From positions 62,001 through 126,000 of the forward strand of contig WEDG01000313.1 in the NCBI GenBank assembly GCA_017591395.1: a DNA stretch of 64,000 nucleotides, written 5' to 3'. Numbering within the stretch: the stretch's first letter is position 1; each line of letters opens with the position of its first letter. Under the pieces are notes generated by a model. The model did not search any database. It was not told where the DNA came from and saw only the letters and a list, made by a program, of their open reading frames with translations. The DNA is from Schistocephalus solidus. Its lineage: Eukaryota > Platyhelminthes > Cestoda > Diphyllobothriidea > Diphyllobothriidae. A program made the translations under genes and the position numbers. Shown piece by piece: positions 1 to 12,300 of this stretch.

Positions 1-97
1 GGTCTGGTATATTAAATATTAAAGGGACGTTCGCCGATCACGTTACCGAGCCCATTCGTTCCGAAAAACATACTGCCGATCGCAACTGACACGACAG

Positions 98-250
98 TGA
101 GTTCGCAGCTCAATGGTTAGTGTTGAACTTCTACCCAACAGGCCCTGGGTTCGATCCGCAGGTGTCGGAATACCTGGGTTTGGGTATGACTGGCTGGTGA
201 CGGCTAATAAGCTAGAAATTTCCATCCCAGCCTGCCGACATTTGACAATG
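98..250 (+). repeat. tRNA-derived SINE copy
   Basis: Box-A-like GCTCAATGGTTAG, box-B-like GGGTTCGATCC, then the downstream block GGGTATGACTGGCTG and GGCTAATAAGC followed by GAAA. Core base A6 has mutated (CTGGTGA), so the ribozyme fold is damaged here. Confidence 0.75.
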
Positions 251-494
251 AGCAGATACCACATGCCTAAAACATCTTTTATAACCAATCCCATGTTTAA
301 AGGTACTTCTGGGGCAAACTGCAAGACGACCTAAGGTAATCAACAGTAACCGTGTAATATTTCGTGCCAGGCTCTTTAGAGAAGATACCTGTGAGTTAAA
401 GTAGCCAACCGAGGTTTCGGGTTGAAATAAAACGAAATAAAACTTTGCCGGTAGCTCTACAAAGAGGTACCCGGACTGCTGGACGCAACTCTAC

Positions 495-807
495 CTGTGC
501 AATACATCTTGCCAACCTCGGCACGCTGTTCGTCTGAGAGGACGGGAATATTTATTGCGCCCGGTAGGTGGTCCTCCGCGAACTCGCTTGGGCTGCGGGC
601 GTCAATAAGCACGGGGTCCGGCGGAGAGCTGCGGTCGAGACGGCGGCGGTGCCAAAAGGGGTTCGGAAAGAGGTCACTCCAGGCTAAACTATCGGCCGGA
701 GCTGGGTCGAGCGGTGGTGGCACTTGGGGCCGGCCATCTGGCAACTGCAAGGCGTAAGGCTCCTTTGTGAGATTGACATGCAACAACCGCTGTCTGGCGG
801 TCCTCAT
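495..807 (-). CDS. Rhodanese domain exon, MnmH/SelU-like (partial)
   Basis: A minus-strand open frame encodes a proline-rich leader followed by a rhodanese start with the key stretch VLIDARSPSEF, then AEDHLPGAINIPVL and DEQRAEVGKMY. The LID-R-SP-EF...HLPGAINIPVL...ERA-VG--Y pattern is that of the tRNA 2-selenouridine/geranyl-2-thiouridine synthase family (MnmH/SelU), whose rhodanese domain exchanges sulfur/selenium on tRNA wobble uridine. A GT donor fits at 494/493, so the active-site Cys and the P-loop domain would lie in exons left of the window. The start is uncertain: the frame stays open upstream to a Met at 1062, and the Met at 807 is simply the closest upstream Met. The gene follows UBA3 on the same strand about 5.6 kb away. 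It could instead be another rhodanese protein, but the spacing of the motif is MnmH-like. Confidence 0.6.
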
Positions 808-1506
808 GCGGTGAGCCCGGCGACTACAGGAGGGTGCCCCGACCACGGTCTTCGTCAACACTGACGTCGAGAGCAGCCACCGGCCGGAGCGAGCGGCGTT
901 GAGGGCCAGCTGCGCGCATACACAAGCATATAGCAGTGTAAGACAAGTAACCGATGTGCTCACAAACAAGCAGGTCGTGCAGCGTGAGCTGACGAGTGAA
1001 TTTTTAGTACAAAATTGGAAGTAATTAAAAGCAAAACAACAAACATAAGACTGCAATGGCAAGGTGTCGCTTTCTTGTTCAAGAGGAAGAGGAAGAAAGA
1101 GCCCAAATCCTACATAAGACCGTCAACGCGCTGGCTACCAAGTTATGGAACAACACTTGGTCGACCGCAAAAATAGGAATTGAGATTACTGATGAAGCGG
1201 ACTGGTCTGACGAGATTGCATTATGGCCTATCGGCATATGAGTTGTCTCTACCCTGATGAACGAAATAATGCGGGCGTAGGACGACCAGTATAGATTGGA
1301 TTCGTGGCTAGCGAGACGCCAAACCACAGTTTAACTCCCAGCTATTCACGGATTGCAATTTGGAGAGGAAGCAGCAAACGTCTGCAGCTAAACCCTTTTA
1401 CTACCCCTGACACGTAGATATTTTTTGGTTTGTGATGCGTCTTCCAATCAAGTGAGCTCGGTAGGTTGTGCGAATAGCAATATGAACATACCCATTGACA
1501 AAACAA

Positions 1507-1985
1507 TCACCGATCTCTAACGGAACTCACTTGTCCCGTTCTGTCTTTGGGCTCACTCTTGAACACCGTTAGCAGCCGCACAGCGGCTAGTATCATAGGC
1601 AGATGAACATTACGGACAAAGACAAGGGAGACTGGAATGACAATTTCTGGCTCATTAGCCGTCATCAGCAAGTCATACCCGACCCCAAGTGGTGCACCAC
1701 CTGAGGCTCGAACCCGCGACCTGTTGATCAGAAGTTCAACGCTCCAACCATTGCGCCACGGGCCCATTGTCTTGCCATTTAGATTGACAATATTGACATT
1801 CGTTGAAGAACGCTCACCGATCGCTAACGGAACTCGCTCGTCCCGTTCTGTCTTGGGGCTCACTCTTTAACTCCCCCAGCAGCCACACAAGGCAGACTGA
1901 AATGGCCATTTCTGGCTCATTAGCCGTCATCAGCCAGTCATACCCAACCCCAGGTGGTGCACCGCCTATTGATCAGAAGTTCAAA
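1507..1985 (-). repeat. Tandem SINE, about 1.5 units
   Basis: The GC-rich tail block (CGATC.CTAACGGAACTC) occurs at 1511 and again at 1818, a period of 307 bp. Each is followed, on the minus strand, by the hammerhead block (1674-1630 and 1939-1895). tRNA-like boxes lie between them near 1690-1770. The second unit is deleted between tail and ribozyme and ends at about 1985. Confidence 0.75.
1895..1939 (-). ncRNA. Hammerhead-like fold in SINE
   Basis: Minus strand: GACTGG, CTGATGA, C, GGCT-AATG-AGCC, A, GAAA, then TGGCCAT and TTCAGTC. Stem I has one G.U wobble; core bases are intact except the unpaired C/A next to stem II. Same 45-nt length as the copy at 37690. Confidence 0.5.
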
Positions 1986-2069
1986 CACTAATATGAACAC
2001 AAATTCTGTCTCGTGTAGAAGGCATGGACGGGTTGTTCGGTTTTGTCAGCTACCACGCCCTATCCATCA

Positions 2070-2300
2070 TCAGTTGTCAGAAGCCTGAACGGCCGACTGG
2101 TGCATGAAAGATGGTGAGTCAATCATCGCGGCAAGTTGGCGCACTCTGAACATCTGACCTGCTTGAATGTGTCCCGACAGGCTAATAGGCGCGGGCTGGA
2201 AAATCACCAGGGTACGAGATAACTCTGGTGAGTATCTGGAGGACTGAGAGTCAGGTTGCAACGGCTCCTTCTCGCGGTGACCTTTTGTGGCATCCTAATA
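2070..2300 (+). repeat. Fragment of LINE-3'-type dispersed repeat
   Basis: Shares GACTGAGAGTCAGG, GGCTCCTTCT and a diverged downstream stretch with the LINE 3' repeat at 60527-61040; strongly decayed. Confidence 0.5.
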
Positions 2301-2430
2301 CACGTGAGATGCGAGTCGCCCTTACAGAAGCCTGGTATATAGCGCGGAGACCTGTTCCTGTGTGGCATATGTAGACGGGCTCACAAGCTCTGTCAGGCAC
2401 TGCGTCCGCGCCCAGCCGCAGTTGCCCAGA

Positions 2431-3880
2431 CATTTACTTGCCAAAGGTGTAAGGTAGGTGAGGGAAGAGAAAGAGAGCGGCAGATGCTTCGTCGCTTATG
2501 ACAGTGGAAGTGTCATAGGCAGCTAAGGGAAAACCGGTGGAGAGGGTACAGACCGGAGGGCCGAATCCTGCATGATAACGAATACTTTCACCAGTGGCTG
2601 TCCACAGGTAGGAAACAAACTTATTTTTTCCTTGCTTAAGAAAACAACCAATAAAGGGTTTGGTCTTTTCTTTTTCTATTGACAATGGCATGGCGATCCT
2701 AAAAGCTCTTATGAGCCTCTTAGATATTTCGATGGCTCCTGCATGATTTCCACTTGAGTGAGATACCAGTGGAGTAATTTTAATATGGGTACGAATCAAA
2801 CTGTTAAGCTTGCCGCAACTGGAAGGCATAGTAAAAGGGTTCAATTGTAGCCCGAAGGTGTACACAGGCATTCAGACATAGCCGGTGCAGGATCTGAACA
2901 AGTTATCATCACAGCAAGGACATTTACAAAGGTACAAGTGCAGGAAAGTGGCCAGATCATGGAGCCATTGCAGTCTGACGAAGTAAAACTGATTCAGTTT
3001 CGAGTGCGTAGGAAATCTTCCTAGTCGCGAGATTTAAGAGACGCTGAGAGCTAACTGACTCCGAAACGATGGCGTGAACCAACTTCAGGACTGTGCCAAG
3101 AGATTCAACGACTATCTTGATGGAGATTTTCTTAAAGTTGAGCAAGTGAAAAGACCGCGTAGCGTTAAACAGGCTTAATGATTTTAGAATTTCACACCTT
3201 AAATCCTTTGTTATGGCGTTAGTAATTTGTTTCACGAACTGCCTAAAGAAAGCGAATGTTCACTGGTATATGCGGTCTCGAAACCTATTAAACTGGACGA
3301 CAGCATGGTAATTTTCTGAACAGCGCTAAGACCATTTACAGAAGGGGGGGGGGGGAAGGATAAACGTATCATTCGAGGAGAAATGTTAGCCAGCGAATTG
3401 GAATGCATTTCCGTTAACTTAAACTCTTTGATATACCCAGTATAACATGACGCCAGTCAAAACCGCGGACCTCTGTAAGCGTAAAGCAAAAGAAAACTCA
3501 ACTCGCCGTAATGCACCCCGAGACTTGGCAGCAGTCATTTTTCCTCCACCCTCCGACGAGCACCCATAAAACGATCTCTTGAATTGTTAACCAAAATTCT
3601 GGAAGAACTTTCCGATTGGAAAAGGTTAATTAAAAGTGGGGTTGTAAAGTGGATGATCATGCGGCAAAATTTCATGATATTTTAGATATGCCAGAGTGCA
3701 GGCTATTTAAAACACGTCATTTCGGCCATCTTCAAAACCACATTCGGTAAAACTATCGATTTTCAATGCCCTTATATATTCAAACATAGTTTATAGAAAA
3801 TGTAAGCAAAAAGTCCCTTTTAGTGATAATTTGATGGCAGATCATGTCGTATTTAAAAACCTATGTCTCCGTCGAAAAAA
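2431..3880. other. No recognised feature
   Basis: Open frames at 2434-2871 and 2957-3235 (minus) match no family I recognise. A run of G lies at about 3344-3353. Nothing else seen. Confidence 0.4.
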
Positions 3881-3929
3881 AGGATTCTAAGTACTAGATC
3901 TTTTACGACTGTGCAGTCTCAAGTCCAAT

Positions 3930-4590
3930 AGCATCGCATGCAGCATAGTCCACACCGATCGCAAAATTTTATGAGCACAATATGACATCTTCTTAATCTC
4001 ACACAGAAATGTATGCCTGTACCCTACACAGAAAGCATAGAGCTTGTAAACTGAAAACTTTAAACAAGAAACGTAAAGGCAGATCGAGCTCAAAATTATT
4101 CGGGAATTGGAAAACATGGTTAAACCTAAAGATACTCCTGCTTTGAGCACAACATTTGACGAAGACGTGATTTTCTACCAAGTGAGTACCAGAATGAATA
4201 TTTTTGTTCATTTTTTCCATAAAATTTCCTGAATGTGAGATTTCTCAAGATCATAAAATTGCTATTCAAGTAGCATCGAATCTTTCCTTTTATAGATGCT
4301 CCTTATGAAGTATGTAACACATCCACCGCAAAGTTGTATGGACTAATGTCATACAGAAATGTATTTGTGTCCCTACACGGAAAGCGTAGAGTTTGTAAAC
4401 TGAAAACCCTACACAAGAAACGTAAAAAACAGATCGGGCTCAAAATTATTCGAGAATCGGAAAACTTTTTTAAAAAATTCGAGGAAGGTGTCATTAACCA
4501 TCAAATAAGTACGAGAAAGAACACATTTGCTCATGTTTTCTATAAAATATCGTGGAATTTGTTAAGCACATTTAAAATCAATCGAAAAAA
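3930..4590. repeat. Diverged tandem pair of a dispersed AT-rich repeat
   Basis: About 3945-4245 and 4315-4590 are homologous, for example ACAGAAATGTAT followed by CCCTACAC.GAAAGC.TAGAG and GCTCAAAATTATTCG. Related pieces are near 35600-35690 and 56045-56338. A plus-strand frame at 4334-4609 is open but not recognisable. Confidence 0.55.
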
Positions 4591-4829
4591 AGGTATGCTA
4601 ATTAAGTAGTTATTTTGTGCCAATGCTGTTTCTTAAGGCAGTAAAAAAGACGGGCATGCAATAGTCGGAATACTGGCGTATCCGAAATATCATGGGATTT
4701 TATTCCAAAATTACAGTTTCACCTAAGTAATCGGCAAGAACGTAATATGCGACCGGGATCAGGGAACAAAGCATAAGTCAGCATCTAATACGCAACCTTA
4801 CTACATGGCAATGTAACTCTTTATGTTGT

Positions 4830-5000
4830 GCTCTTCGGGGTTAGTAGGATCACGCAATATTTCCCTGGCAGTAAGAGGACCGAAGTTTCGGGTCAAATGG
4901 CAACTTTCCAAGCAGCGACTATTAGGACACTGCGATAGTTTCAAAACGCATCCGTTGTACTTTGATAACGAAATATAGTGCATAGTGGGCCTCGTTCTTA
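4830..5000 (-). repeat. Fragment of LINE-3'-type dispersed repeat
   Basis: Reverse complement shares CTATCGCAGTG and the GCTTGGAAAGTTGCCA stretch with the unit at 60527. Decayed. Confidence 0.45.
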
Positions 5001-5040
5001 CTTCCGTCAAGAGTCCGAATAAAAGTGGGTAAGTTCAGCT

Positions 5041-5452
5041 AGAAATGATATCGCGCGTATTGGTCGGCCTGAGGTCAAAGCCACCGTATCTCGCAATCCG
5101 CACGCTTATAGAAGCAACAAACTACTGAGCAGCCCTACTAACCCATTGACGAAAGCTAACCCTAAAGAACACAATGAATAGGGTTAGGATAAGGTTGGCA
5201 CTCTCCTTTCTTCATTTATCTCTATACGTAAAAATTCTATTACCAACGCTAGGAATGATATCACGCATATTATTTAGCGTGAGGTGAAAGTCCCCGGAAG
5301 TTGCAATCCGCAAACTTTTGGGGCAAAAAAACTACTGTCCGACCCTACTAACCCGGCAACGAATGCTAACCTTAACGAAAATAATGGATAGTGCTTGGAT
5401 TGGCGCTCTCCTTTTCTTCATTTAGCCTCATCCATAAAAATCCTAATACTCG
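5041..5452. repeat. Tandem duplication, about 210-bp unit, two copies
   Basis: Units start at 5041 and 5251 with A.GAATGATATC.CGC and share GCAATCCGCA, CCTACTAACCC and CTCTCCTTT.CTTCATTTA. Several CTAACCCTAA-like words occur inside. Confidence 0.75.
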
Positions 5453-5545
5453 CTGACCTATCCTTTATTAGCCTCATTCTCGCAAAGTAGATGTACTTTG
5501 ACCTATCCCTTATTAGCCTCATCCTCGCTGACCTATCCTTTATTT
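5450..5545. repeat. Short minisatellite, three copies
   Basis: GACCTATCCTTTATTAGCC recurs three times (about 5455, 5495, 5530) with CTCAT and CTCGC between copies. Confidence 0.7.
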
Positions 5546-5867
5546 GTTGAATTGGGTCACGTAGTACGTTCTAAAACACATTTCCAAAGTTCAGTTAACG
5601 ATTAATGAGATTAGTCACCAACTGTACTCCTGGATCTATAAAAAAACACTATTCAAAAAGGCTATGTGGTAGAAAATTATAAATTCCCCAAAGCTGTTGT
5701 CACCAGCATCCTCATGAACGCCAGGAATGCGTGGTTGGAATCGGTTACGCCGATTCCCGCAGGACGCGGAATAGGACCGCGCTTAAGTGGAGATTATGAA
5801 CACACACTCAGACAAACAAAAGAGGAAGGATAGGCAGCCCAGCGGCCAAAGTAGGCCCGAGTAAACA

Positions 5868-6215
5868 CACGACAGTTTGACCATCGTAGTCCAACGATTT
5901 CACCCGTAAGCTCCACACCATGGTGGTGCAGGGACAGTGACTTGCGCGTGGATTAGTTTTAAATGATAGTAGACTTGCGCTGCAGCTACCACACTCTCTC
6001 CTCCTTCCCCCAACCTGAGACCAGTGTCAGGACAGAGTCACGAAGACTGAAGGCGGGAGAAGGCGCAGGTGGTTGGCACGGCCGGAGTTGCCCCTGGGCG
6101 TGCCACCACACCTGACTCGGATCCCACGGAGTGGGAGTACCATAAAGACCACATTAAAAAGGAGCCACTGCAGCCTGACTCTCAGTCCGCCAGTCAGCCA
6201 CTAAACACAAAACAC
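5868..6215 (-). repeat. LINE-3'-type dispersed repeat, solo copy
   Basis: Reverse complement of the unit at 60700-61040: GGTGGTGCAGGGAC, then the GAGTCA.GAAGAC block, GGATCCCACGGAGTGGGAG and AAGGAGCCACTGCAGCC. It lies just downstream of the UBA3 poly(A) signal. Confidence 0.75.
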
Positions 6216-6286
6216 ACACACACATGTACATTGCGACTGAGAAAAAGCATTGGCAACGCAGGAAGAAGAGTGCTAGTCAGAGAATT

Positions 6287-6292
6287 TTTATT
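6287..6292 (-). promoter_or_regulatory. Candidate polyadenylation signal of UBA3
   Basis: AATAAA on the minus strand about 100 nt downstream of the UBA3 stop codon (6391-6393). The distance is normal for a short flatworm 3' UTR; no cleavage site can be confirmed. Confidence 0.5.
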
Positions 6293-6390
6293 AAAGTTCA
6301 ATGATGTGTGCTTATAGGGGGAGGCTCGAGGGTAGGGATGAAATATATAAAAGGTAAGTAAACACGGAAAGACGGCCAGGCTGTGAGAAA

Positions 6391-9300
6391 TCAACAGGCA
6401 GCTCCACTTTTCGACAGGCATAAACGGAAGGCGAGCACCCGCGGCGTGGTGACATCGCTCACGTTCAACATCTGACCATCTGTTAGACCCAGTTCTAGAA
6501 AGAAAAAAAGAGGGAGTTGCCAGCGCTCAGTTGATGGACGAAGAGTTTATCGGAGACAACAGTCGCTAGGGCGAAGTTGGGGTTTCGTATAAACATACAG
6601 ACTTAAAATCGAAAGAGAGGCATTTATTGGGACCATCATGGCTAGGAAGCGATTTCCGTGCAGGTACTATCTAACATGTCTTAGCATCACATAAGATAGA
6701 GCGTTTAGTGCGGCCAGGGGTAGGTGAGATAAAAAGCTCCACATAATCGGAGAAGTAGCCTGAAAATAAGCAGGACAGTTCGACCGTCGTAGTCCGACGA
6801 TATCAAACTTGTGCTTCACAGCATAGTGGGCGCAGGAAAGATGGCTTGCGAAGCATCATTTGAACTCTTACCTCCCTCATGCACATAAACTCGGTGCTAT
6901 GACCAGAGGCGGGCTCATAAGCATTGACTGATAAGGCTAAGTTGCCCGTCTACATGTGCCACACACGCTTGGTTCGCACACAAACCTGAAATGAGCGCCT
7001 CGGATTCTAACTGAGTGGGAGTGCCTCAGAGTCCACATTAAGGAGCCATTGCAGCCGAATTATCCCGTCAGATGGTAGCCCTCCAAGCCGCGGCTTTTAA
7101 AGGACTGTGATAGTTTAAAAGCGCGTCAGATTTTTTAGAGTGAGGAATATGCACTTAGCGCCGTGGGGACGCAGTCCTCAGAAGCAACCTCACTCCCCCC
7201 TCGAGGCATCTTTTCCCTGAGCCAGGAGGCCCGTTGATGCGGGTATTGGGCGCAAGTGGCCAACAAAACTGGCTGTCGGGCACGACTTGGACCCATAACA
7301 TAATACCAGGCTATCAAACCAAGGAGATTGGGCAACTCAGATCTCACATGCATGATAGTGGGATGGAAAGAACCACTGAGTCCGACTTCTATTCAACAAG
7401 TCAGGCCCTCCACATATACATAGACATTGGGCTGACTATAAGGTCTCAGTTGCACCATTAGGTAGCAAATTTCGAAGCCACTGCAGTTAGTACGTTGTGG
7501 TGGAATCAAGCGTTTAGGATTTACTATAGTGAGGAATGCGATGAGGTTCCATAAGGATGGATTCCCCCGGATCAACCCCCACTTTCAGTCTTCCGCCAAC
7601 CAACTGACACTGAAGTTGGGCACAAGTGCCTGACAGAACTAAGACAGCTCGTCTACGCGTGCGACACACGATCTGCCTCCACAACACGTATTCAGACGGA
7701 GAAGACACACCCACCTGACAGCTGTTTTTTCAGATTCGGCTTGAGGGTTTTTGCCGCGTCCGCGAAGTCAAGGTAGAGGGACCGATTGCTGCCATCCACT
7801 ACAGTGGTGATGCTCGGGGAATGCATTTGCCTGCAAAGGAAAACAATATTTGCAAATCGTGGCTGCTTGCAAGATTGCCCTTTGAGGCATAAAGCCGCAG
7901 GCAGCGATTTTATGGCCCCACACAGGAAATGAGCCAATGTGCGGGCACCATCCAAACTTGCAATATTTCGTCAAATTCCAAGTTCGCTAGGGTTTTTGAT
8001 GAATCACCGAATAGTGCGGTTTATTGAACTTCACAGCTACAGAAGACAAACGTAATACCGATCGAACACTATAACACGCTAACGACTTCTGGGGGAACGA
8101 ATGGAGTTGCAAAGCTGGTACCATACGTAATTTATAGATTTCTACCAATGAAAAGTCAAAACAAAAAGCTTCGCAGAAAGCAGGTTTGCTATATTGCATA
8201 AGCTGCAGTTACCACTTTCCCTGCCATATCCAAGTCCATGCCCTTTACCGCGTCGTCAAATGCAAAAAAGCAGAGTTATTGCTCGGCACTAATTTTAATA
8301 CAATACGACCAACTTCAAATCTCAACTACACACAAATTAGTTGCAAGCAAGCGACACGAATCTGTTACTCACTAAGGTAAGTCGGCGCTCATCGATCGGT
8401 TACAGGACTCACTCATCCCGTTGTGCCTTGCGGCTAACTTTCGAGCCCCACCAGCAGCCGCACGGCGGCTAATGATATAGTCAGAATAACGCGATCGACA
8501 AAGACAAGGAGCCTGGAGTGACAATTTCTGGCTTATTAACCGTCATCAACCAGCTATACCCAACCCCAGGTGTTACGGCACATGAGGCTCGTAGAGCTTT
8601 GGACTTCTAACCAACAGGTCGCCACCTCGAGCCTCGGGCACTGCAACGCTAGGGTTTGGGTATGGCTGGCTGATAACGGCTAATGAGCCAGAAATGGCAA
8701 CTCCAGTCTCCCTGGTCTTTGCCGGTTATGTTAATCTGTTATTCTTTGGGAGAAGTTTGCGAGCAATTTGTATTGAAAGGTGGCCATCCGTTGTTTGTGA
8801 AAATGACAGTTTACATTACAACTAGGTCGTATAAATTGATAATCGTTCTCAGATAAGAACGATAGCTGAAAATCTAAAGTTTGCCCACACAAGTTTGCAA
8901 AATTTCTCCACAAGAAAAGAGCATTCGGTATCCTGAAGTAGACATAGGGCTAGTTGGTGAGTGTGTGTGTGCCATGTCAAGCAGGAAAGTAAGGCGGATA
9001 GTGAATGTCCGCCAAGTTGGAGGATGACGGAAAAAAATAAATAACTCACAGCTCACTGCTAGTTTTCAGGTATTCAATCACATCGGCCAGAGTGTCAGTT
9101 GGCGCGAAGAAGATGTTCTTTGGGACATTGTTGCAGACTATGCAATCGGCCTTGAAAAGTTGTTTGGAAAGAAATAAGTTAGGGGGAGGGCGGTAAGGTT
9201 TCGAACATCACTACTGACTAAGTAAGCCAGAAAAAAAAAGTGATCAAAGTAGCAGTTTTTTCCCAAATGGTTAGTCTTTCAGCCAAGGCGATGGGTGGCA

Positions 9301-12300
9301 CCAATAGCTTGTGTACGGGTAGGTATGACGGGCAGAAGAGGGCTAATAAGCCAGAAATAGCCATTCCAGTCTCCCTTGCTTTTGTCAGTAATGTATTTCT
9401 GCCTACAATACACTAGCAACTGAGGGGCTGCTGGCGGGGATCAAGACTGAGCCCCAAGGCACGAGTGTGTCCCGTAACGCGATTCGTGAGCCCCCCCCAC
9501 TACCATTGTTGATATATTAGATTGCAACCGACAAGCCAACGAGTCCGTAGTTCAATGGTTAGGGCATTGGACTTCTAACCAACAGGTCGTGGATTCGAGG
9601 CTGAGGTCTTTCGAACCCTGATATAGGTATAACTGGCTAATGACGGCTAATAGCCCAGGAATGGCCATTCCAGTCTCCGTTGTCTTCGTTTGAAATCTAT
9701 TTATAGCTTGCGACAGTCGGAGTACAATGCAGGACGTGCAAGACACATACCTCGCTCTCCTCGCATTTATAACGTTCCAGTGGCAACAATTGGCCACGAT
9801 GACTAGATATGTGCATGAGAGCAGTGTCTGGTTCCACACCTTTAAACCGAAACGTCAGACGAATGATGCAAATCATATGCTATTACCTCTAATGTTCAGC
9901 GTTATCTACGTTAAAACAAAGACGTAATTATTAAACACCGGAGACAAGTGCGTTTCGCTACCACCACCAACAAGCATTCACGAAGGCGTACACCCAAGAG
10001 TAAATGCCACCTGTATGAGCGGGAGATAAGATGAAGAAAATAAGAGTTTCATAAGATAAACTATTTCATACGCGTCAAGCTAGTCAGTAAACCACTCCTT
10101 CTAGGACATCGAAGAGGTCAAAACGAAATCTCTCTCTCTCGGCGCAACTTTCTTGTCCTGGGCTTTATGTACATACGTAGTGACAAAGGACTTTGGAAGC
10201 CATAGGAAGGTCTAGACAAATGTTGGCAGCGTTTACATCTGAATACTACTCCCTAAAGTTGTGACCATCTTGGGCCGAGGTACCTCTAGAACCGAATGAC
10301 TCACACTTGAGACGTGAAATTCAGATGCCAATTTCAAAAATAAGCATTTAAACCTTCCTGCGGCATATGAAGACCTGCGTCATTACGTACATAAAAACCA
10401 AGATAAGACGGTTACCCTAGACAGACACGGCCCGCGACGAACTCATCCGAGGAGGAAGCAGAGTTTCAACTAGCTTCCATCGAGGTCACGACGTGTAACG
10501 CAACCGGTCGTCAAACCCCCAAATATCCACCCAACAGCTGAGGTAGCGAAAGAAAACAAAAAACGATCAGTTTGAGGCCGAACAGCTCAATCAGTCACTT
10601 AAATTCTGGCAAATTTTCGGCAGTATATACTTCGACAACGGAGAGCGGACGAAGTTCTCCGAAACGTCAGCAACATGACAGGTCTGTTCGGGTGAACAAC
10701 TTCTCTTTCACAGATGATCACTTCGGAACGCTTACTTTGCGAATTCCGTCAGAAGTAGGAAGTGAGCACCTTGTCGTCACCGAGACCGCATGGCTGGCTA
10801 TTAAATGCGCAGCTAGGCGATTACAGGATGAGAGCACTGATCCTCCAGAACAACGCGTGATCAAGCTGTTCAGCCTTGGTTTCAGGAACTACAGGTGAGT
10901 TATATCACAAATAATTCAAGGGAACAGCAGTATGGTGTCCTGACATCACGACTACTAGCTAAATTAGTTTTGAAGCAGCTGGATGGAAAGGTACGACGGT
11001 GACTTGAACACAAGGACGGGCTTCCCTTTGTCGATGAAGCTTTCCTCAGAGTAAAGAAACGAGGAAGTCAATCACCGGCTGCTGTATTAATAAATTACTT
11101 GCGAAGGGACCAAAATTGACACCTGTTATTCGTTGACACGAGCATGCAAAGATAGAATGGCGGAAGCCCTGAAAACGTCCGCAGAACAGACATCGATGTC
11201 GAAATTACCCTTAACTACAGAAACGATCAAACTGTCATTTACAACAGAAGTTGTATCAGGACTCTTCTTCAGAGCATTTGTTACCTACTGCAGTCCTAAA
11301 CTGGCTAAACCTATGTTAGATCCAACGACAACGGAGGCTGCACGCAGTCTGTGTGAGGCTTTGAGCACTGCCGTACACGCGGGGGGAACGCGGCAAACGG
11401 AAGCTCGTGTCCAGTCAACTAACGCACGAAATCGATAAGTTTGGCAGGTCACAGGTGCGTGGAAGAGGCTGATATTGGAGGGGTGCTTTTCACTGTAGAA
11501 GTTCAGCCAGGTGGGCCTTATGATACATGAGATAGGTTTGAAACTATTAGAGGGTAAATTCTTGGCTTGGGAGGTTGCAAGTTGATAGGATAACTAGATA
11601 CCACACAGGACTGAGGTCGGGCTAAAATGGCACCATTACTGTGTGGCCATTACGCAGATAAGAAACCTCGTCATTTTTAGCCCGGCACGTGTGGATTTAT
11701 GGAGGCAGGTCATGAGTGACACGGGTCGATAGGATGTTAAAGTTTTTCAGGGATGGCGCCCACACCCACCCCCGTGAGGTTCAGCCCTTTGACATCTCCA
11801 AAACGTGATAGGCGTTGGAAAAGTGAGTCAATGTACACGCAGCACAAAGCTGTCTCACTAGGAACAAATTAGCGTGCAAGCCGCCACTGAACCTCTTCAT
11901 CTCTCAGAAGTACCTTCTGTTTTCTTACGTTTACCGAATCTCATAAGGCGACAAGTTCAGATGCGGCTGTCTAATAACCTACTCGTAACAAACTAGTTCT
12001 CAGATAAAGACCCGTTTGTTTATTCAGTTTCAACCGACGTGCTAACAGAGCCCTGTTAGGGCAACAACTTTGTTGAGCAAAAGACTCGTCTCAGAGAGCG
12101 ATTTAACAGAGAGAGTTACGTTAGAAACAGACAGAACTATAAGAGGTACCAGCTTAATAAGAATTCTTTCATCTTAAAGTCTTGCTGGATAATAATAAGA
12201 CTACCATGAGATGGGTCACAATAGAAATGAGTGAGGTGGATAAATTGCATTTTACGTTCAATCAGGCAAGTCAGAGGCAAGCATCAAAGACGATTAAGTT

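Noticed and set aside
5450..5545. CRISPR-like direct repeats
   Set aside because: Three decayed copies with unequal short spacers in a eukaryotic repeat context; a minisatellite is the simpler reading.
10572..11438. Two plus-strand open frames of about 100 codons as genes
   Set aside because: They lie in a UBA3 intron on the opposite strand, have no known motif, and no splice or codon pattern supports them.
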